Source: CAWAND01 sp963783335 (GTDB taxonomy: Bacteria; Chloroflexota; Anaerolineae; Anaerolineales; E44-bin32). Taken from it: DNA of 64,000 bases. Location of the stretch: NCBI GenBank assembly GCA_963783335.1, contig CAWAND010000004.1:124001-188000 (forward strand). Reading direction: 5' to 3'. The notes beneath the pieces are model-generated. The model made no database searches. It worked only from the letters and a program-made list of their open reading frames with translations, and was not told the origin of the DNA. Both the position numbers and the translations under genes were made by a program. Below, in pieces: positions 1 to 7,982 of the stretch (position 1 is the first letter of the stretch; each line of letters begins with the position of its first letter).

Positions 1-1221
1 CTTGGACGGCACCACCCGGGCTTTCCTCTCCGTCAACATGATCAGGTCTGGCTCGGAAGCCAGGACGCCTATCCGGTCTCGCGGCCCGAAAAGCAGGAGG
101 GTATCGCCGAAGGCCAGAGGCAGATCGTTGAGGCCGGTCCGGATGGGGCGCTGGTTCCGCCAGACAGCCAGAACCGACATGCCGTACTTCTCTCGAAAAT
201 GGACGCCCTTGAGCGTCTTCCCGATCAAGGATGATCGAGGGGCAAGCACGGCTTCCACCACGATAATGGCGCCGCTCTCCAGGTCCGCCTCATGCCAGCT
301 TCGTCGGGGGAGGATTTCGAGGTAGGGTTCTCGGTCCATGCTTCGGAACTCGTCGAGGCGTCCTTCCAAGACGAGAACATCGCCCTCTTCGATCACCATC
401 TCGGGGGCGAGAAGGAGCTTCAGCCCGGCGTCCCGCTCAAACGCGACCACGTTCAAGTTATATTCCTCGCGGAACGTCGACTCGGCCAGCGGACGGCCCA
501 CCAGATATGAGCCGTGGGGGACGCGGGCCCGGAAGAGCCGATCTTCAAGACGATAGATGTCGACCAGATCACTTTCGCCGCCGAATTCCGAAGGCGGGAG
601 ATCTCCATAGGTCTGGGTTGGTAGAAGCCGCTTACCCCACAAAGCCATGTAGGCAATGCCGGCCACGATGAGGGGTATGCCGAGAGGGGCGAAATCCAGC
701 AGGCCAAAGCCCTGCAGCCCCTGGTCTCGCAGCAAGCTGCTGGCCACGATATTGGTCGATGTGAGCAGGGTGGCCATGCCGCCGAGAAGGCTGCCGAAGG
801 CCAGCGGCATCAAGACGCGGCCGGGATGGAGCCCCGACTTGCGAGAGGTTGTGATGGCGCTGGGGAGCAAAACGGCGGCGGCAGCGATGGTGTTCATGAA
901 GAGGGAGAGCAGAGCCGCGGCTGCCATGACCAGGACGACCAGGCGGTTTGGGTTTTGGCCCGCCAACCGGATGAGTTGGCGCGAGACCCAGTCCGTGAAG
1001 CCGAGCGTGGTCAGGCTTTCCGCCAGGATGAAGATGGCCATGATGGCAATAACGGCCGATCGGCTGAAGCCGGAAAAGGCTTCTTCTGGGGTCAGAACCC
1101 CACTGGCTCCCAGGCTGACGACGACCAAAAGCGCCACCAGGTCGGCCCGCAGCCTTCCGTTGAGGAACAGGACCATGGCCGCGAACAGAATGACGAATGT
1201 CAGGAGCAGGGGGTTGTTCAC
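1..1221 (-). CDS. SLC13-type transporter with RCK_C domains (C-terminus cut by window edge)
   Basis: The gene runs off the left edge; 407 residues are visible and the frame is still open at base 1. The first ~190 residues are strongly hydrophobic with several membrane helices, including a stretch around 'FMNTIAAAAVLLPSA' that is typical of the first half of SLC13/ArsB-NhaD permeases. They are followed by two soluble TrkA-C (RCK_C) modules at about residues 210-290 and 300-395. This order (half transporter, two RCK_C, second half) is usual for bacterial SLC13 anion or Na+-coupled carriers of ~600 residues, so about 200 residues are missing. The GTG start at 1221 is chosen because an in-frame stop lies just upstream and a GGGAAAGG-like ribosome binding site precedes it. 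The substrate cannot be told; sulfate, dicarboxylate and similar anions are possible. Confidence 0.8.
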   Translation of the reverse strand, partial: MNNPLLLTFVILFAAMVLFLNGRLRADLVALLVVVSLGASGVLTPEEAFSGFSRSAVIAIMAIFILAESLTTLGFTDWVSRQLIRLAGQNPNRLVVLVMAAAALLSLFMNTIAAAAVLLPSAITTSRKSGLHPGRVLMPLAFGSLLGGMATLLTSTNIVASSLLRDQGLQGFGLLDFAPLGIPLIVAGIAYMALWGKRLLPTQTYGDLPPSEFGGESDLVDIYRLEDRLFRARVPHGSYLVGRPLAESTFREEYNLNVVAFERDAGLKLLLAPEMVIEEGDVLVLEGRLDEFRSMDREPYLEILPRRSWHEADLESGAIIVVEAVLAPRSSLIGKTLKGVHFREKYGMSVLAVWRNQRPIRTGLNDLPLAFGDTLLLFGPRDRIGVLASEPDLIMLTERKARVVPSK

Positions 1222-1340
1222 CGTCGGCCTTTCCCGAGCGTTAAGCGTTCGGCGTCAGGGTCGGCGGCGCATGAGCCTTGGATCGAGGGGTTTGCCGGAG
1301 GCAATGCGGCCAGAGCGCGTGGGCAATACATGGCAGTGGT

Positions 1341-1859
1341 TCAGCCGTCCGAGGTGGACCTCGGGCTGGCCATTTTGGCGAGGGCCATGAAAACGTCCCC
1401 GACGCCGTCCCCTGTGAGAGCGCTGGTGACGACATGGGTCGTTCCCATGGCGCGAGCCATAGCTTCTCCTGGGGCCAGGCTCGCCTCGGGCGCAAGATCG
1501 CGTTTGTTGCCCACCATAACCATTGGCAGGCTCGGGACGACAGCCGCCAGCTCATCACGCCAGCGCCTGAGGTGGGCTAGGGATTCAAGTTCGGTTAGGT
1601 CGTAGACCAAAGCGGCCGACCGGCTGCCGCGGTAGAAGCCCTCGCGCATGACCTGAAAGCGATCTTGCCCGGCCATGTCCCAGATGGACAGCTTGACTTG
1701 TCCGCTCGGCAAATCGACGAGTTTGGTCTGAAAATCGACCCCGATGGTGGCAATCCGAGATTGCTCGAACTTGCCTTCGCAGTAGCGGCGGATGAGGGAG
1801 GTCTTGCCGACGTTGCCATCGCCGGCGATGATGACTTTGAGGACGGGGATCGTCGGCAT
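1341..1859 (-). CDS. Rab/Ras-like small GTPase
   Basis: This 172-residue P-loop GTPase has all the Ras-superfamily boxes: G1 GDGNVGKTS (residues 13-21), a switch-I Thr in 'ATIGVDF', G3 WDMAGQDRF, G4 NKRD and G5 TSA. The pattern is closest to Rab/Rho-like proteins rather than to translation or Era-type GTPases. There is no C-terminal prenylation Cys, so it is probably cytosolic. It starts 15 bases after the stop of the gene at 1875-2762, whose product looks like a roadblock-type partner. Bacterial Ras-like GTPases are commonly encoded beside roadblock/LC7 proteins (MglA-MglB is the known example), so the pair probably forms a GTPase switch. Its cellular process is unknown. Distance to the downstream transporter gene is 119 bases. 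Confidence 0.85.
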   Translation of the reverse strand: MPTIPVLKVIIAGDGNVGKTSLIRRYCEGKFEQSRIATIGVDFQTKLVDLPSGQVKLSIWDMAGQDRFQVMREGFYRGSRSAALVYDLTELESLAHLRRWRDELAAVVPSLPMVMVGNKRDLAPEASLAPGEAMARAMGTTHVVTSALTGDGVGDVFMALAKMASPRSTSDG

Positions 1860-1874
1860 GTTGGACGAGCAGCG

Positions 1875-2762
1875 CTACTGGAGTCGACCCAAAAACGACG
1901 TGTGGGGAAATGCAAGTTGGTCCGTGTCGATCGGTCGCTGGACCAGGTGGCGCCGGTTGGCCTGTTCAAACAGCCGGTGGAGATCTTCCATGATTTCAAG
2001 TTGGCGGCCGGCAGGTTCGGTGTTGAACAAAGCCAGCATGGTCGTGGCCCGGCCGGGGACGAAGCAGAGCCACTTTCCGCCCTCTATTTGTGTGGATCGC
2101 ATTTCCCCGCCGAAGATCTCTTTGGTGGCAGCCCGGTACGAAGAAAGCATGGGCACCGCCAGCGCAGGGTCGATCTCGAAATCACCAATGGTGTTGAGGG
2201 GCATCCCGGATTCGTTTTCGTAGATGGCGTAGCCCAAGACCTTGGCCGTGTGCTTGGTTCGAATGACGATGCTCTTCCCCTCGTTTGAAATGTCCTTCCA
2301 ATCGTCCGAAAGAGCAGCCGTGTTCATCCAGTTCTCAATGGAGTTGCGCTCTCGCTGGTAGTGGTCAAACAGCTGTTGGAATTGATCCCGGTTGATGGCG
2401 CCGGAGGCGAATTCTTCAGCCAGCTTGTTGATCTTAGCCTGAACACGTCCAAGGTAGCGTTGAGCGTCCCCGCGGGATGAAGCGATCATGGTCGTATCGC
2501 CGGTATGGCGTCTTCGATCGTTCCCGCGCTGCCGTTCAGTATGCTGAATCCGCTGGGTGACCTGTGCCGTCTTGGGCGGTGGCGAGGGGGCAGCGGAGTG
2601 CGACCTGGTCGGTGACTGGGTAGGGGGGCGAGCCGTGCTGACCACAGTGCGCTCGGCAGGGCCGGAGAAGCTGGCAGCCTGCCGCACTGACGGAGGAACG
2701 GATTTCGATTTTGGATCCGGACTGCCCCAGATGCGGCGCAGCAGGTCGCCCAACGCACTCAT
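1875..2762 (-). CDS. roadblock-like GTPase partner (hypothetical)
   Basis: A 295-residue protein in three visible parts. Residues 1-90 are low-complexity, rich in Pro, Ser and Arg. Residues ~95-160 are probably helical ('YLGRVQAKINKLAEEFASG...'). The C-terminal ~130 residues resemble a roadblock/LC7 fold: a strand pattern around 'VLGYAIYENESGMPL', a helix, 'IEGGKWLCFVPG', then 'MLALFNTEPAGRQLEIMEDL'. The roadblock call rests on this pattern and on the Rab-like GTPase gene 15 bases downstream, so it is partly inference. No clear ribosome binding site was found before the ATG at 2762. There is no signal peptide or membrane helix. Confidence 0.6.
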   Translation of the reverse strand: MSALGDLLRRIWGSPDPKSKSVPPSVRQAASFSGPAERTVVSTARPPTQSPTRSHSAAPSPPPKTAQVTQRIQHTERQRGNDRRRHTGDTTMIASSRGDAQRYLGRVQAKINKLAEEFASGAINRDQFQQLFDHYQRERNSIENWMNTAALSDDWKDISNEGKSIVIRTKHTAKVLGYAIYENESGMPLNTIGDFEIDPALAVPMLSSYRAATKEIFGGEMRSTQIEGGKWLCFVPGRATTMLALFNTEPAGRQLEIMEDLHRLFEQANRRHLVQRPIDTDQLAFPHTSFLGRLQ

Positions 2763-3056
2763 AAGAGCATCAATCCCCGAACAAATGATGAAGCGATAAT
2801 CCGACCAGCAAAATGAGCAATGGATCCCGACCAGCGCAGAACACCAGGCTGATCAGGCGGCTGGCAAGCCAATCTTAGCATAGATCGACTGACTTGGGCT
2901 CAGGCTGGACCCTACAATTGGCTAACGGTCCCCTGTTAGGTACGCATGGGCGACCGCCAGACGTGGATCGACCATCGGGCACAGGCCGGATGGGGAAGGG
3001 CAGGGTAGACTCTTCTTTGGTGGCGCATAAGGGACAACCATGGGAGGATCCAGCTC

Positions 3057-3455
3057 ATGCAGCGTTTTGAGGTCAGCACACACCAGAGGGATGAATTGAT
3101 CGATATCACGTCCCAGGTGCAGCGGGTGGTGGATGAATCAGGCGTCAAAGATGGTCTGGCTGTGGTGTTTGTGCCTCATACCACGGCGGGCATCACCATC
3201 AATGAACATGCCGATCCCGCCGTCGCGAAAGACATAATCTATCGTCTGGACAAGCAGATTGCGTGGTCGGATTCGGGCTATCGACATCGGGAAGGCAATT
3301 CGGCGAGCCATATCAAGGCCAGCCTGATGGGCAGCAGTGTGAGCGTGATTGTGTCGGCCGGCCGCCTGGATCTCGGCACCTGGCAAGGCGTGTTCATCTG
3401 CGAATTCGACGGACCGAGGCGGCGGAACGTGCACGTGAAACTGATTTCGGCGTGA
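3057..3455 (+). CDS. yjbQ: YjbQ/UPF0047 family protein
   Basis: This 132-residue protein is full length for the YjbQ (UPF0047) family. It carries the family signature VPHTTAGITINEHADP (residues 39-54) with His41, Glu50 and His51, then 'SASHIKASLMG' with His85, and a C-terminal 'GTWQGVFICEFDGPR'. Family members bind a metal through such His residues, and some were reported to have weak thiamine-phosphate synthase activity; the physiological role is unclear. A GGGAGG ribosome binding site precedes the ATG. The gene stands alone, convergent with the zinc-ribbon gene that ends 6 bases downstream. Confidence 0.9.
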   Translation: MQRFEVSTHQRDELIDITSQVQRVVDESGVKDGLAVVFVPHTTAGITINEHADPAVAKDIIYRLDKQIAWSDSGYRHREGNSASHIKASLMGSSVSVIVSAGRLDLGTWQGVFICEFDGPRRRNVHVKLISA

Positions 3456-3460
3456 AGATC

Positions 3461-4450
3461 CTAGGGGCAGGGGAGGATCGTGCCTTGGATGTCGATGAAC
3501 GGCCGGGTGCCGCTCATGACTTCGATTTCACCTTCACCTCGGATGCATTCGCCGGGCCGGACATCGGCATGGGCTTGCCCTCGGTCAACCAGCGCAAAGG
3601 TGCCGGCTTCCTCGGAGAATATGGCCACGAACGGAAGGTCCCCAGCGGCGAACCAGCGCTTGACGACTCCGTACACGCACATGGTCTTGCGCGCGTCCTT
3701 CAGACTGACCTTGTCCCAGGAGACGCAGCTGCTGGTGGTGGCTGCGGCCGCTTCGGTTGATGCGGGTTGGGTCGCAAGCGTGGCCGTGGCGCTAACGCCC
3801 GGGCGTTGCGTGCGGGTCGGCGTGGCCGTCTCGGTGGGTGCCACCGACGCCGGAAGCATGCCCCGGAAGGTGAAGGCAGCACCGATGCCCAGAGCCAACA
3901 CCACCACGATCCCCGTGCCAATCAGGGCCGGCCGCGCGAAGCGCCGCCAATCAAACTGTAGCCACTGAACGCCGGGCGTGTCTGCCGGTTTGCCCGATTT
4001 GTCGAGCGGGACGGCGCGCATTGGATCTTCATCGACCGGGCCGGATGACCAGTCGGACGAGAAATACGGCGAAACAGGGGTGACGGGCTCGTCGAGCTCT
4101 TCCGGAGCGTCATCTTCGACATCTTCTGGCTCGGGCTCTTCCATGGTGACGAAAGATGGCAGCCCTTGAACTTCTTCTTCTGGCTCATCCGCCAGCGGCA
4201 GGGCCGGTGGGGCCACGGGCTCAGGCGCCGGCGTGAAATCCGGAAGGTCGGAGTCGAAGAGGGCAACTTCTTCAGTCAGATCGCTCTTGCAGTAAGGGCA
4301 GAGGGTGAGGCTGCGTCCGATCCATTCCGCGCAGTAAGGGCACCGATGTTTGTCTCGCAGCCAATCGGGGCGCTCGACGTCCAGCCCGCAGTAGCGGCAA
4401 ACGATGGCTTCGTCTTGGATTTCTTTGCCGCAATAGGGACAGGGACGCAC
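3461..4450 (-). CDS. double zinc-ribbon, single-pass membrane protein
   Basis: This 329-residue protein has two zinc ribbons at the N-terminus (Cys4/7/18/21 and Cys37/40/51/54). An acidic Pro/Glu-rich linker (~60-165) follows, then one membrane helix at ~175-195, a Thr/Ala-rich stalk, and a C-terminal domain of ~85 residues beginning near 'SCVSWDKVSLKDA'. That last domain has strands around 'YGVVKRWF' and 'PFIDIQGTILPCP' and resembles OB-like extracytoplasmic modules. The GTG at 4450 is preferred over an ATG 27 bases upstream, because GAGGAG lies 7 bases before the GTG and nothing precedes the ATG. Function unknown; the layout (cytoplasmic zinc ribbons, outside domain) suggests a membrane sensor or scaffold. 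Confidence 0.7.
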   Translation of the reverse strand: MRPCPYCGKEIQDEAIVCRYCGLDVERPDWLRDKHRCPYCAEWIGRSLTLCPYCKSDLTEEVALFDSDLPDFTPAPEPVAPPALPLADEPEEEVQGLPSFVTMEEPEPEDVEDDAPEELDEPVTPVSPYFSSDWSSGPVDEDPMRAVPLDKSGKPADTPGVQWLQFDWRRFARPALIGTGIVVVLALGIGAAFTFRGMLPASVAPTETATPTRTQRPGVSATATLATQPASTEAAAATTSSCVSWDKVSLKDARKTMCVYGVVKRWFAAGDLPFVAIFSEEAGTFALVDRGQAHADVRPGECIRGEGEIEVMSGTRPFIDIQGTILPCP

Positions 4451-4479
4451 AAGCAAGCTCCTCGTGACGGATTCCACCT

Positions 4480-4485
4480 ATTCTA
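4480..4485 (-). promoter_or_regulatory. possible -10 box for the zinc-ribbon gene
   Basis: TAGAAT (minus strand) lies 29 bases before the GTG start at 4450, with the ribosome binding site between them. No good -35 hexamer is visible, so support is weak. Confidence 0.3.
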
Positions 4486-4730
4486 TACGCCTAACCCCAA
4501 TGTGCAACAGTCGCCCGTTCTACCCATACCCACGGCTGTCGAGTCGGAAGCCACCACGGGGTGGGTTTAGCTAAATGGCTTAATGCGCCTCTCATATGGC
4601 CCAATGGGCAGGCGGCGACAACAAGCGTGATGGGTTAGAGTCATTGTGTGGGAGGAACGTGACTTTCGCAGAACCGACGGCTGATCAAGAGCCCATGTCT
4701 CTTCGGAAAAGCGTGGACGGAGGAAAACGA

Positions 4731-5897
4731 ATGGCGGAAAGGGATAAGTCGGGCGAGAAGCCGGCCAAACAACCGGGATCCGGTGAAAGCACACAGGGGT
4801 TGAAGGCGCTGCTGAAGGCACACGAGGGGGAAAGACATGTGATTGTGCTCCAGGAGTACCCAGACCCCGATGCCATATCATCGGCGCTGGCGCACCGGCT
4901 TATCAGCGCCAATTTCAAGATTGAGACGGTGATCGCACACGGCGGACGGATCAGCCATCAGGAGAATCTGGCCTTGGTCAGGCTGCTCGATATTGACCTG
5001 ACCCGCTTCGATGAAGCCCCGGATGTGTCTGGGTTCGACGGTGCGATCTTTGTCGACAATCAGGGCACCACAGCATGGGACATCGTGGAGGCGCTGGCTG
5101 AGGCCAAGGTTCCGACCCTGGCGGTGGTCGATCACCATGAACTCCAGGAAGCGTTGAAGCCCGAGTTTGCCGACATTCGGCAGATAGGCGCCACAGCGTC
5201 GATCTATGCCGACTATCTGGAGCAAGGCTTGGTTGGATTGGACGGCGGAACACAGGAGCACGTGGCGGTTGCCACCGCACTCATGCACGGGATCATGAGC
5301 GACACGGGCGATTTCATCCGCGCCACACCGGGAGACTTCCGGGCAGCGGCTTTCTTAAGCGGCTTCCGCGATGTGGGGATCCTGGCCCAAATCATGAGTC
5401 AGGCTCGTTCAAAGACCACGATGAATGTCATTCGACGGGCGCTTGAGGACCGTGAGGTGGTCGACAACTATTCGATTGTGGGCGTGGGCTACTTGCGCGA
5501 GGAGGATCGCGACGCCATCCCGCAGGCAGCGGATTTCCTGCTCACGGAAGAGAACGTGCATACCTCGATTGTTTTTGGCATCGTCAGGGACGACGCCGAT
5601 GAGGAGGGCTTGGTGGGCTCTCTGCGCACATCAAAACTGACCCTTGACCCCGACGCGTTCATCAAGGAAGTCTTCGGGAAATCCGAAGACGGCAAATTCT
5701 TCGGCGGCGGCAAACTGTCCGCGGGCGCCTTCGAAATTCCGATTGAGTTCCTGGCTGGCGAGCGGGATGATGACTATCAAGAGTTGAAGTGGAAGGTGTA
5801 CGAAACCCAAATCAAAACCAAGATTTTCGACAAGATCGGTGTCGAAGGGAAGCCCACCCATTCGGCGGATGAGGAGGCCAAAAGCTCAGGTTCCTAG
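4731..5897 (+). CDS. DHH-family phosphoesterase (NrnA-like)
   Basis: This 388-residue protein has the DHH phosphoesterase layout. An N-terminal motif 'EYPDPDAISSALAH' holds the first metal-binding Asp residues, a later Asp is in 'AIFVDNQG', and the name-giving VVDHHEL has Asp134-His135-His136. The C-terminal DHHA1 part ends with 'GGGKLSAGAF', a match to the GG.H-type substrate-binding loop. Known relatives degrade nano-RNA or pAp (NrnA) or cyclic dinucleotides (GdpP, PDE), so a role in nucleotide turnover is likely; the exact substrate is not clear. The ATG at 4731 is chosen because GGAGG lies 7 bases upstream. The frame stays open 45 codons further, but that stretch looks non-coding. ftsH follows 90 bases later. 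Confidence 0.85.
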   Translation: MAERDKSGEKPAKQPGSGESTQGLKALLKAHEGERHVIVLQEYPDPDAISSALAHRLISANFKIETVIAHGGRISHQENLALVRLLDIDLTRFDEAPDVSGFDGAIFVDNQGTTAWDIVEALAEAKVPTLAVVDHHELQEALKPEFADIRQIGATASIYADYLEQGLVGLDGGTQEHVAVATALMHGIMSDTGDFIRATPGDFRAAAFLSGFRDVGILAQIMSQARSKTTMNVIRRALEDREVVDNYSIVGVGYLREEDRDAIPQAADFLLTEENVHTSIVFGIVRDDADEEGLVGSLRTSKLTLDPDAFIKEVFGKSEDGKFFGGGKLSAGAFEIPIEFLAGERDDDYQELKWKVYETQIKTKIFDKIGVEGKPTHSADEEAKSSGS

Positions 5898-5987
5898 CCT
5901 TGAAGCTAAGGCAATACAGCCCATATGTTATGCTTCGGTTAGACGATATTCGCCGTCCTAGCGTTAACAGGTCGAGCCGGAGGTAGC

Positions 5988-7964
5988 GTGAATCCGAGAA
6001 GTGGGCGCCCCAGGGGCGAACAGCCCGAACGGGACGGGAATCAGAAAGACTCCCCCCAGACCCAGACACCGAGCATTGGCCCGAGAATCATCTGGATTAT
6101 TCTGCTGTTTGCCTTGGGCGCTTGGGCGTGGCAGGCGTTCTTCCAACCCGGAACCGCGTCGACTCAAGTTAGCTACACTGAGTTCCGCTCGCAGGTGCAA
6201 GCCGATAATGTGAAATCTGTCACAATCACCGGCAATCAAGTCAATGGGAAACTGATCAACGCGGCCAAGACGACCAACTCTTCAGGCAAAGAACAGTCCT
6301 ACCAGGATTTCACCACCTACGTCCCCAGTTTCGGTGATCGGAATTTGCTTCCGACTCTCGAGACCCATAATGTGGATGTAAACGTCCAACCGGACAACAG
6401 CGTTTCTATCCTCACACTCCTGATCAACTTCTTGCCGTTTGTGCTGTTAGGCGTTCTGGCTGTGATCTACTTCCGACGCCTTCAGTCTCAAGGACAAGGT
6501 CTATTCTCGATGGGTCAGAGCGGCGCCAAGCTCTACGACCGGCGCAAGGAGCGCACGACCTTTGAGGATGTGGCTGGGGCGCAAGGTGCCAAAACGGAGC
6601 TCATGGAGGTTATTGATTTTCTGAAGGATCCCGATCGGTTTCACACCTTGGGTGGCACGATACCCAAGGGTGTGCTGTTGGTCGGATCGCCTGGCACCGG
6701 CAAGACGCTGTTGGCACGGGCTGTGGCCGGCGAGGCGGGCGTGCCCTTCTTCAGCATCACCGGCTCGGACTTCATGGAGATGTTCGTCGGGGTAGGTGCG
6801 TCGCGCGTGCGGGATCTGTTCAAGGAGGCCAAGAAGGTCGCTCCGTGCATCATCTTCATTGATGAGCTGGACAGCATCGGCCGCCGGCGGGGGGCCGGGC
6901 TGGGAGGGGGGCATGACGAAAGGGAGCAAACGCTCAATCAGTTGTTGTCGGAGATGGACGGGTTTGAGGCCACGCAATCGGTGATCGTGATGGCTGCGAC
7001 CAACCGGCCGGATATTTTGGATCCGGCACTGCTGCGGCCAGGCCGGTTTGACCGCCGGATCACGGTCGATCTCCCGACCCTCAAGGATCGGATGGAGATC
7101 ATCCGCATCCACAGCCGCAACAAGCCGCTGGCCCCGGATGTGGACATCGAATACATTGCCCGCGGGACGCCGGGCTTCAGCGGAGCCGACCTAGAAAACC
7201 TTATGAATGAGGCGGCTTTGCTGGCCGCCCGCAAGAACAAGAAGGCGATCGAGCAGGTCGATATCGAAGAATCAAGAGACAAAGTGCTGATGGGCCTCGA
7301 GCGACGAAACCTGGCCCTGACTGCCGATGAGACACGGATGATTGCTTATCACGAATCGGGTCATGCCCTTTTGGCGGCTTTCTTGCCCAACACAGACCCT
7401 ATTCACAAAGTGACCATTGTGCCGCGCGGACGGGCCATGGGTGTCACGCAACAGCTTCCTGAGCGTGAGAAATACCTCTATCCTCGTGAATACATGCTTG
7501 ACCGTTTGGCGGTCATGATGGGGGGGAGGGCGGCTGAAGACCTGGTCTATCAGACGGCTACCAGCGGCGCGGAGAACGATTTGAAGCAGGCCACAAAGCT
7601 GGCCAGAAAGATGGTTCTCGACTGGGGCATGAGCCAGCGTCTTGGGCACGTCGCCTTGGGTTCTGAATCTCAAGAGGTCTTCTTGGGCGAGGAGCTGGGG
7701 CACCACAGGGAGTACAGCGAGGATACCGCCCGGGATGTGGATCAGGAAGTCAAGAAGATCTTGGATGAGGCGTTCAATCGCGCCCGCAGTGTTCTCACCG
7801 AACATCGGTCCGGGCTCGACACCCTGGCCGAGGCGCTCGTCGAGCACGAGGAGCTGACCGGACAACAGGTGATGAAACTGCTCGGAATTTCCGCCCCCGA
7901 TGGCGATGGCCGTGCGCGCAACAAGCTTGCTGACGATACGGTCAAGGAACAGGCCGAAGCCTGA
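5988..7964 (+). CDS. ftsH: ATP-dependent zinc metalloprotease FtsH (copy 1)
   Basis: This 658-residue protein is membrane-anchored through two helices (~33-52 and ~138-161) that flank a small periplasmic domain. The AAA+ module has Walker A GSPGTGKT (233-240), Walker B CIIFIDELD and an arginine-finger region 'ATNRPDILDPALLRPGRFD'. The M41 protease has the zinc motif HESGH (His455, Glu456, His459) and a third ligand, probably Asp531 in 'SGAENDLKQA'. It degrades damaged membrane proteins and regulators. The GTG start follows a GGAGG ribosome binding site. A second, shorter ftsH lies at 20237-22105; this copy has a longer N-terminal tail rich in charged residues. It is convergent with the MFS gene, which ends 19 bases away, and no terminator is visible between them. 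Confidence 0.97.
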   Translation: MNPRSGRPRGEQPERDGNQKDSPQTQTPSIGPRIIWIILLFALGAWAWQAFFQPGTASTQVSYTEFRSQVQADNVKSVTITGNQVNGKLINAAKTTNSSGKEQSYQDFTTYVPSFGDRNLLPTLETHNVDVNVQPDNSVSILTLLINFLPFVLLGVLAVIYFRRLQSQGQGLFSMGQSGAKLYDRRKERTTFEDVAGAQGAKTELMEVIDFLKDPDRFHTLGGTIPKGVLLVGSPGTGKTLLARAVAGEAGVPFFSITGSDFMEMFVGVGASRVRDLFKEAKKVAPCIIFIDELDSIGRRRGAGLGGGHDEREQTLNQLLSEMDGFEATQSVIVMAATNRPDILDPALLRPGRFDRRITVDLPTLKDRMEIIRIHSRNKPLAPDVDIEYIARGTPGFSGADLENLMNEAALLAARKNKKAIEQVDIEESRDKVLMGLERRNLALTADETRMIAYHESGHALLAAFLPNTDPIHKVTIVPRGRAMGVTQQLPEREKYLYPREYMLDRLAVMMGGRAAEDLVYQTATSGAENDLKQATKLARKMVLDWGMSQRLGHVALGSESQEVFLGEELGHHREYSEDTARDVDQEVKKILDEAFNRARSVLTEHRSGLDTLAEALVEHEELTGQQVMKLLGISAPDGDGRARNKLADDTVKEQAEA

Positions 7965-7982
7965 CGCAGAGGGGTGCGCAGC

